Below are positions 1-5,097 of a DNA stretch of 5,097 bases, piece by piece. The DNA is from Clostridiales bacterium. GTDB lineage: Bacteria > Bacillota > Clostridia > Peptostreptococcales > NVVX01. Position numbers and translations under genes: made by a program. Position 1 is the stretch's first letter. Every line of letters starts with the position of its first letter. Below the pieces are notes generated by a model. That model searched no databases and was not told the origin of the DNA. It saw only the letters and a list, made by a program, of their open reading frames with translations. The stretch is from contig JAJOKQ010000125.1 of NCBI GenBank assembly GCA_021129785.1, forward strand, positions 1-5,097. The letters run 5' to 3'.

Positions 1-62
1 TTTTTCATCATATTAATATGCTATTTTGTCCATGCATTTCCAAGCCAAAAGCCAACAGTGCT

Positions 63-1952
63 TCACCTAATTACCTTAATATATATTGTTGCTAACGGAG
101 GTACTGCAATCAAAATAGAATATGGCTTGTTATTCCATTTGATTTCGCTTGCATAAATAGTTCCTTCATTACACACACCCGACCCTCCAAATTTTTTGCT
201 GTCACTATTAAATACTTCTTCATATCCGTCAAGTTTTGGAACACCTATCCTGTACTCGTATCGTACTTCAGGTGTAAAATTCACAATCGCAATTGTAAAG
301 TCTGTTGCTCTTTTGTTATATCTTATAAAGGATATTATGCTGTCTGTATAATTATTTGGATCAATCCAGTCAAATCCTGATTCTTTACAGTCTCTTTCCC
401 AAAAACAAGCTTCCCGTCTATAAAACAAGTTTAATTCTCTTACATAAGAATGCAGTTTTCTATGCTCTTCAAATTCAAACAATAACCAGTCTAGTTGCTC
501 ATAATATTTCCATTCAATAAATTGCCCAAATTCACCTCCCATAAACAACAACTTTTTACCTGGCTGTGCCATCATATAAGCATAAAAAGCTCTTAAATTT
601 GCAAATTTTCTCCAATAGTCACCTGGCATTTTGCTTATTAGCGATTTTTTCCCATGTACTACTTCATCATGAGACATAGGTAGAACATAGTTTTCAGAGA
701 ATGCGTACATAATTGGAAATGTAAGTAAGTTGTGATACCATTTGCGATGAACTGGTTCCATTTCTAAGTATGCAAGGATATCGTTCATCCATCCCATATT
801 CCATTTAAAATTGAAACCCAATCCACCTAAATAGGTTGGTCCTGTAACTTGAGGCCAATTTGTTGATTCTTCAGCTATCATTAGCGCGCTTGGGAAATAA
901 TTGAATACCGCTTCATTTAGTTTTTTCATAAATGCTATAGCCTCTAAATTTTCATTCCCCCCATGCTCATTTGGTGTCCACTCGCCCTCTCCTCTTGTGT
1001 GGTCTAAATAGAGCATGTTAGCTACCGAATCAACCCTTAATCCATCAATATGGAACAAATCCAACCAAAAAATTGCATTAGAAATCAAAAAGCTCTGCAC
1101 TTCATTTTTCCCTAAGTCAAAATGTGTTGTTCCCCAACCCTTGTTTTCTGCTTTTATCTCGTCTTCATATTCAAATAGGGGTGTTCCATCAAACTGCCTT
1201 AACCCATGATCATCCTTGCAAAAATGCCCGGGAACCCAGTCTAGTATTACTCCTATACCGTTTTGGTGGAATTTGTCAATTAAATACATGAAATCATGTG
1301 GCGTTCCATACCTACTAGTAACTGAATAATATCCTGTTGCTTGATATCCCCACGAACCGTCAAAAGGATACTCAGCTATCGGCATTATTTCAACATGCGT
1401 ATATCCCATTGCTGAAACATAGTTAACTAGCTCTTTGGCCAATTCTCTATAAGAAAGAAATTCTCCGCTTTCTTTTTGTTTCCACGAGCCTAAATGTACT
1501 TCGTAAATATTCATTGGTTCTTCGTACATTTTTTCTCTTTTCCTTTCCTGCCATTTTGAATCATGCCATTCATACCCTTCTATGTTAAAAACTTTTGAGG
1601 CTGTACTTGGTCTTAGTTCAGAATGAAATGCATATGGGTCAGCTTTTTTTAATAACTCACCTTGTTGCGTAATAATTTCGTATTTATATGTGTCCCACAC
1701 ACCCATATTGGGTATGAAAATTGACCACAATCCCGTGCTTGTACATTTCTTCATTTGATGTCTCGCCCCATGCCATTCGTTAAAATCACCTATTACCCCT
1801 ATTTTTTTAGCATTTGGGGCCCAAAGTGAAAATCTAACTCCATTACTACCTTTTTCACATGCTAAATGAGCACCCAGCATTTTATAGGAATTATAGTGCG
1901 TACCTTCATGAAATAAGTATTTATCATCTTTATCAAATATTTTACTTTTCAT
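63..1952 (-). CDS. glgB: 1,4-alpha-glucan (glycogen) branching enzyme GlgB
   Basis: This cytosolic enzyme cuts alpha-1,4-glucan chains and re-attaches the pieces through alpha-1,6 bonds, creating glycogen branch points (EC 2.4.1.18). The 629-residue product has an N-terminal CBM48 module (about residues 25-115, with FSLWAPNA and GDFNEW). A GH13 catalytic barrel follows (about 145-500), then an all-beta C-terminal domain ending in the family hallmark PPLATIYI. All four GH13 signatures are visible: DWVPGHF (238-244), DGLRVDSVA with nucleophile D308, MIAEES with acid/base E361, and SHDEVVHGK with D429. It lacks the extra N-terminal module of the 728-residue E. coli enzyme and matches the shorter Bacillus-type length. 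The ATG at 1952 is supported by TAGGTG (1958-1963) five bases upstream. The stop is TGA. The gene is divergent from pdxS. Sister glycogen genes are expected past the left edge. The frame is intact and the assignment is secure. Confidence 0.97.
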   Translation of the reverse strand: MKSKIFDKDDKYLFHEGTHYNSYKMLGAHLACEKGSNGVRFSLWAPNAKKIGVIGDFNEWHGARHQMKKCTSTGLWSIFIPNMGVWDTYKYEIITQQGELLKKADPYAFHSELRPSTASKVFNIEGYEWHDSKWQERKREKMYEEPMNIYEVHLGSWKQKESGEFLSYRELAKELVNYVSAMGYTHVEIMPIAEYPFDGSWGYQATGYYSVTSRYGTPHDFMYLIDKFHQNGIGVILDWVPGHFCKDDHGLRQFDGTPLFEYEDEIKAENKGWGTTHFDLGKNEVQSFLISNAIFWLDLFHIDGLRVDSVANMLYLDHTRGEGEWTPNEHGGNENLEAIAFMKKLNEAVFNYFPSALMIAEESTNWPQVTGPTYLGGLGFNFKWNMGWMNDILAYLEMEPVHRKWYHNLLTFPIMYAFSENYVLPMSHDEVVHGKKSLISKMPGDYWRKFANLRAFYAYMMAQPGKKLLFMGGEFGQFIEWKYYEQLDWLLFEFEEHRKLHSYVRELNLFYRREACFWERDCKESGFDWIDPNNYTDSIISFIRYNKRATDFTIAIVNFTPEVRYEYRIGVPKLDGYEEVFNSDSKKFGGSGVCNEGTIYASEIKWNNKPYSILIAVPPLATIYIKVIR

Positions 1953-2232
1953 TTATGCACCTACAATCAAAATAGTTTTAGTTCTTTTGACAATTGTGTA
2001 TATTTTTCGACACTCTACTACATAGTTACCCATAAATATATGCTCTAACTACAAATATTGCGAATTTACATATATTTAACGATGAGCGTCTGTTTTGTGA
2101 ATATCTTCAATTAAATATCTAATATATGAAGTGGTTTTCTGATATGTCCCGGGCGACTCTATTAGTTTGAAGTGCTTTTTTATAGCGCTAATTATATTAA
2201 AAAATATTACGAAAATAACTGCCCTCAAAATC

Positions 2233-2261
2233 TTGACGAAAACAATATAGTATGCGACAAT
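2233..2261 (+). promoter_or_regulatory. Candidate sigma-A promoter of pdxST with extended -10
   Basis: TTGACG (2233-2238, one mismatch to the -35 consensus) is followed after exactly 17 bases by GACAAT (2256-2261, two mismatches to TATAAT). A TG at 2253-2254, one base before the -10 box, gives an extended -10 element. Transcription would begin near 2268, leaving a leader of about 60 bases before the pdxS ATG. The position and spacing fit a housekeeping promoter for the pdxST operon. I see no clear operator overlapping it. This is a motif reading only. Confidence 0.6.
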
Positions 2262-2316
2262 AGTTATGCTTTAGTAAATCATTTAGATATCCATACTTAA
2301 AAATATAATAAATATT

Positions 2317-2321
2317 GGAGG
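2317..2321 (+). promoter_or_regulatory. Ribosome binding site that fixes the pdxS start
   Basis: GGAGG lies eight bases before the ATG at 2330. The open frame can be extended upstream to a TTG at 2315, but that codon overlaps this Shine-Dalgarno sequence and so cannot be the start it serves. The ATG at 2330 also gives the normal family N-terminus. Confidence 0.9.
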
Positions 2322-2329
2322 TAATTTTC

Positions 2330-3202
2330 ATGGGAAATAGATTTAAATTAAACAAAAACCTTGCACAAATGTTTAAAGGTGGCGTTATAATGGACGTTGT
2401 AAACGCCGAAGAAGCAAAAATTGCTGAAGAGGCTGGAGCAATAGCAGTTATGGCTCTTGAAAGAGTACCATCAGACATCAGAAGAGACGGTGGAGTAGCA
2501 AGAATGTCAGACCCTAAAATGATTAAAGAAATCATTGAGGCTGTGTCAATTCCCGTAATGGCAAAAGTTAGAATTGGTCATATTGTAGAAGCACAAGTAA
2601 TACAATCTTTAGGCGTTGATTTTATCGACGAAAGTGAAGTATTAACACCTGCAGATGAAATGTATCATATCGAAAAAAGACAATTTGACATTCCTTTTGT
2701 ATGTGGTGCTAAAAACCTTGGTGAAGCACTTAGAAGAATCGCAGAAGGCGCTTCAATGATGCGTACAAAAGGCGAAGCTGGTACTGGTAATGTAGTTGAA
2801 GCAGTACGCCATATGCGTACAATTAATTCTGAAATGAGAAAACTACAATCTGCTCCAAAAGAAGAATTAATGACTTATGCTAAAGAAATGATGGCTCCGT
2901 TTGATTTAGTTGAATACGTTGCAAAACACGGAAAACTACCTGTAGTTAACTTTGCAGCTGGCGGAATTGCAACGCCTGCTGATGCAGCTTTAATGATGCA
3001 ATTAGGATGTGACGGTGTTTTTGTAGGTTCTGGAATTTTCAAGTCTAATAATCCTGCTAAGAGAGCAAAAGCTATTGTAAAAGCAGTAACTTTCCATAAC
3101 GATCCTAAAATCATTGCAGAAGTTTCAGAAGGTCTAGGCGAAGCTATGAGAGGGATTGAAATTAGTAAAGTAGAAACAGAATTTGCAAAAAGAGGTTGGT
3201 AA
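2330..3202 (+). CDS. pdxS: Pyridoxal 5'-phosphate synthase, lyase subunit PdxS
   Basis: PdxS condenses ribose 5-phosphate and glyceraldehyde 3-phosphate with ammonia from PdxT to make PLP directly (EC 4.3.3.6). It forms the dodecameric core of the cytosolic synthase. The product has 290 residues, close to the 294 of B. subtilis PdxS, and is collinear with it throughout. It is a single TIM barrel. By alignment from memory with B. subtilis D24, K81 and K149, the catalytic residues are D22 (GGVIMD), K79 (PVMAK, covalent sugar attachment) and K147 (MRTKGEAGTGN). The phosphate-binding segments NFAAGGIATPADA (207-219) and VGSGIF (232-237) are intact, as is the C-terminal RGW. The ATG at 2330 is chosen over a TTG 15 bases upstream because GGAGG lies between them. 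pdxT follows after one base, which makes a two-gene operon. Nothing is missing or unusual. Confidence 0.98.
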   Translation: MGNRFKLNKNLAQMFKGGVIMDVVNAEEAKIAEEAGAIAVMALERVPSDIRRDGGVARMSDPKMIKEIIEAVSIPVMAKVRIGHIVEAQVIQSLGVDFIDESEVLTPADEMYHIEKRQFDIPFVCGAKNLGEALRRIAEGASMMRTKGEAGTGNVVEAVRHMRTINSEMRKLQSAPKEELMTYAKEMMAPFDLVEYVAKHGKLPVVNFAAGGIATPADAALMMQLGCDGVFVGSGIFKSNNPAKRAKAIVKAVTFHNDPKIIAEVSEGLGEAMRGIEISKVETEFAKRGW

Positions 3203-3203
3203 T

Positions 3204-3785
3204 ATGCTTAAAGTTGGAGTTTTAGCTCTTCAAGGTTCAGTTTCAGAGCATATTGATATGCTAAGTGGAATTAATAACGTACTCCCTGTTAAAGTTAAAA
3301 CAATCGAACAGATAAATGAAGTTGATGCTCTAATTCTCCCAGGCGGAGAAAGTACAACTATGGGTAAACTTCTTGTTGCCTTTAATCTGCTTGATTCTCT
3401 AAAGAAAAGAATAATTGACGGCATGCCTGTTTGGGGTACTTGTGCTGGCATGATATTGCTTTCAAATAAGTTGCTGCCTAAAACACATACACACCTTGCT
3501 GTTATGGACATTTGTGTAAGGAGAAATGCGTATGGAAGTCAAGCTGCTAGTTTTGAAACTACCGCTATTATTCCAAGTATTTCATCTGATCCAATTCCAC
3601 TTACTTTTATTCGTGCTCCTTATATCGAATCAGTAGGCAAGCAAGTTGAAATTCTATGTAGAGTTGACAACAATATTGTTGCAGCGAGAGAAAACAATAT
3701 GTTAGCTACTTCTTTTCATCCTGAAGTTACTAATAATGATTCGGTTCATAGGTATTTTGTGGGGATGATTGAGAATATTATATAG
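3204..3785 (+). CDS. pdxT: Pyridoxal 5'-phosphate synthase, glutaminase subunit PdxT
   Basis: PdxT is the glutamine amidotransferase of the PLP synthase. It hydrolyses glutamine and channels ammonia into PdxS, docking on the PdxS dodecamer, and is active only in that complex. The 193-residue product is a class I (triad) glutaminase. Visible motifs are GVLALQG near the N-terminus (5-11), LPGGEST (45-51), the nucleophile elbow WGTCAGM with C80, the RRNAYGSQAASFE segment (106-118), FIRAPYIE (135-142) and SFHPEV with H172 and E174, completing the triad. The frame opens upstream inside pdxS, but the ATG at 3204 is preferred. It sits one base after the pdxS stop, has AGAGG (3191-3195) eight bases before it, and gives the family N-terminus MLKVGVLALQG. 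It depends on the pdxS promoter. It is full length and intact, ending in TAG. Confidence 0.97.
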   Translation: MLKVGVLALQGSVSEHIDMLSGINNVLPVKVKTIEQINEVDALILPGGESTTMGKLLVAFNLLDSLKKRIIDGMPVWGTCAGMILLSNKLLPKTHTHLAVMDICVRRNAYGSQAASFETTAIIPSISSDPIPLTFIRAPYIESVGKQVEILCRVDNNIVAARENNMLATSFHPEVTNNDSVHRYFVGMIENII

Positions 3786-3808
3786 ATTTATAAACCTATC
3801 GTAGTAAT

Positions 3809-3843
3809 TGGTTACATCTCTATCAAAAGTGGAGGTGTAACCA
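3809..3843 (+). terminator. Stem-loop after pdxT, possible operon 3' end (no U-tract)
   Basis: TGGTTACATCTC (3809-3820) pairs with GAGGTGTAACCA (3832-3843) over 12 positions. In RNA the stem can grow inward by three more pairs (3821-3823 with 3829-3831), leaving a CAAAA loop. The only departures from Watson-Crick pairing are three U-G pairs in the plus-strand transcript. These would be A-C mismatches in the opposite strand, so the structure looks like one maintained in pdxST RNA. It begins 23 bases after the pdxT stop, a typical terminator position. However, the bases after it (ATAACTATAACG) contain no T-run, so it is not a standard intrinsic terminator. It may instead stabilise the mRNA 3' end, or be the remains of a mobile-element end. 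The rest of the gap (3844-3994) holds only short T-runs, a weak AGATT/AATCT hairpin followed by T5 (3938-3958), and a TAAACTAGTTTA palindrome (3958-3969). Confidence 0.45.
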
Positions 3844-3994
3844 TAACTATAACGAAGCAACTCACTTCTCAACATTTCAAACACAGAGGCAAGAATCTTT
3901 GTACGTTTATCCTATATATTTCTCATTCATAAGTTTTAGATTTTTCTCCAATCTTTTTAAACTAGTTTATTATGTTTTTTAACAACTTTTCTGA

Positions 3995-5097
3995 TTACCA
4001 TAGCTTATTTTCTTGTTTCTTTTTGATGGACGAGTTAACTGCAATCCCAGTACCCAGCAAAATTCAAAAAACCGGTGCAACGGATATCACACTATCTGTA
4101 GTAATTCCACTTATAAGATAAGCTACAATCGCGCAAAATATAGCCACTGCAATTTTTTCGATATCACTAAACATATTTGATTTACGTAAAAGCTTTATTG
4201 AAGAATAAGCGTATAGTGCTATAATCAAGAATTTAGATAGTACAGAAATCATACCTGTGTTAATTGCTGTATACAAAAACATATTATGGGGAGTATCTAT
4301 CACAATATTCATTTTCCCAAAATATCTTAGTTTGGCTACATAATCATTTTGAGGAAAATGCATCGCATACGTGTCTGCCCCAAAACCAATTAACCAAGAT
4401 TCAGTTAATAAGGGTAAAGAGCGAGACCATTTGTAACCTCTTCCTCCTCCCCACATTTCATAACCCTGAAAATCTATATGTTTTGCGTCTTCTATCTCTA
4501 CTACATAGCCTCTAGGATTTATAACCCCAAAACCATTTTTGTACACAAAAAAATTAATTTTCACATTGTGGTGCTTAAAAGTCATTATGTTTGCTGTTTT
4601 AAGGTCTTCCAAAATAAATATATAGTCAGAATACTCTTCATCTAAAAATAGTATTCTATTTTTTATTACTTTAAATGCTAATGGTCTATCCTCTCTATTA
4701 AGAAAAGAAATCCCATCTTTATTTATTACTGCTTGTATCGTGATGTTTTCTTTTTCAATTATCAATCTATTTAAATCGAACGATATTGATTTAATTTGGT
4801 ATGCAGGTCTTTATATCTCTAATTCCAAACTATCTAAAAAATTTGTATTGCATTTTCTAGAAGTCCCAAATGCATAGCTAACATTAAAGATACAACCACT
4901 AAAAAACTAAACCTAACAACAGTTTTTCTTTCAAATAGTTTTTTCCTGAAAAACAAAATCATTAAAATCAACGACAAAAGTACTGCAATAATCGCAATTC
5001 TGGATTTCGTTCCCCACAAATTAATTAATAGCAACACTTGTAACGCTACTAGCAGCAGCTTTATTAATTTATCTTTCGCTATAAAAATAAAAGCTAA
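3995..5097 (-). pseudogene. Decayed O-antigen ligase/polymerase-family membrane protein (Wzy_C), partial
   Basis: Intact relatives are polytopic membrane proteins that join or polymerise lipid-linked surface glycans on the outer face of the membrane. The gene enters from the right edge. The first segment (5097-4834) reads 87 codons with about three hydrophobic helices and a GTKSR motif near 5013-4999, then stops at TAG. The second segment, in a different frame (4810 down to 4064), holds a roughly 110-residue soluble, beta-looking insert. It then has the Wzy_C signature GRGYKWSRSLPLL (about 4447-4409), IGFGADTY, FPQNDYV and TPHNMFLY with its conserved His at 4286-4288, followed by two more helices. 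It ends at TGA (4064-4066), but the same frame continues with family-like ILLGTGIAVN and a lysine-rich tail to TAA (3995-3997). Lesions are therefore a frame change near a T6 run (4836-4841), an in-frame TAA (4811-4813) and a TGA in place of an expected Trp codon. The only apparent restart, TTG at 4765, has no ribosome binding site. The family call rests on remembered motifs. Confidence 0.8.

Larger units (their letters stand above)
1953..2329. other. Divergent glgB-pdxS intergenic region
   Basis: This 377-base gene-free stretch must hold the promoters of both flanking genes. The pdxS promoter is listed separately. For glgB, the best box pair I find on the minus strand is TTCACA (2096-2101), 16 bases, then TTAAAT (2074-2079). 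It is weak and would leave a leader of over 100 bases. Other structure is slight. There is an 8-bp palindrome ACAATTGT (1990-1997) next to a perfect but partnerless plus-strand TTGACA (1987-1992). A short hairpin pairs AGTGCT (2171-2176) with AGCGCT (2184-2189) across a T-rich loop. A small GC-rich island surrounds CCCGGG near 2148-2158. I see no recognisable riboswitch, small ORF with a good ribosome binding site, or RNA gene. Confidence 0.6.

Noticed and set aside
63..65. TGA of glgB read as Trp with a 13-codon extension to the next TAG.
   Set aside because: The protein already ends at the normal branching-enzyme C-terminus just after PPLATIYI, and nothing in the extension resembles the family.
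1987..2015. Perfect TTGACA on the plus strand as a promoter -35 box.
   Set aside because: At 16-18 bases downstream there is nothing like a -10 box, and no plus-strand gene begins nearby.
2197..2535. Minus-strand open frame overlapping the pdxS promoter and 5' end.
   Set aside because: It is antisense to the highly conserved pdxS N-terminus and shows no motif. It is best explained as a shadow frame.
3702..3905. Minus-strand open frame through the stem-loop and into the 3' end of pdxT, with protein-looking YGYTSTFDRDVTNYYD.
   Set aside because: A third of it is antisense to the secure pdxT coding sequence. It has no good start or ribosome binding site, and I recognise no family with confidence. 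A faint likeness to the tail of a GGDEF domain is too weak to report.
3938..3958. AGATT/AATCT hairpin followed by T5 as the pdxST terminator.
   Set aside because: The stem is only five mostly A-T pairs and lies more than 150 bases after the pdxT stop. It is too weak to call by itself.
4064..4765. A free-standing 233-residue membrane protein starting at TTG 4765.
   Set aside because: There is no ribosome binding site, and the family-like sequence continues upstream of the TTG in the same frame to the stop at 4811-4813. It is a fragment of the larger broken gene.

Overview
The window is AT-rich DNA (roughly one third G+C by eye) with strong GGAGG-type ribosome binding sites, sigma-A-like promoter boxes and Bacillus/Clostridium-style proteins. 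This points to a low-GC Firmicute, most likely a clostridium. The genus cannot be read from the sequence.

Layout: on the minus strand (63-1952) lies an intact glycogen branching enzyme gene, glgB. A 377-base divergent intergenic region (1953-2329) separates it from a plus-strand operon, pdxS (2330-3202) and pdxT (3204-3785). These two encode the complete deoxyxylulose-5-phosphate-independent pyridoxal 5'-phosphate synthase. A strong candidate promoter with an extended -10 box (2233-2261) precedes pdxS. A 12-15 bp stem-loop (3809-3843) sits 23 bases after the pdxT stop. From 3995 to the right edge, on the minus strand, lies the C-terminal part of a membrane protein of the O-antigen ligase/polymerase (Wzy_C) family. 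Its reading frame is broken in at least three places, so I call it a pseudogene. It continues beyond the window.

How the parts work together: PdxT hydrolyses glutamine and passes ammonia to PdxS, which builds PLP from pentose and triose phosphates. The two genes are one base apart and almost certainly cotranscribed. GlgB acts separately in glycogen synthesis, and its partner genes (glgC, glgD/A, glgP) would be expected to the left of the window. The broken polymerase gene is convergent with pdxST and unrelated to either pathway. It would have acted at the cell surface.

The metabolic genes are ordinary. The points worth a second look are the decayed surface-polymer gene (including a TGA where the family is expected to have Trp) and the stem-loop after pdxT, whose only non-Watson-Crick pairs are G-U in the plus-strand RNA. 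I found no CRISPR array, tRNA, rRNA, intact mobile element or new defence-like system.
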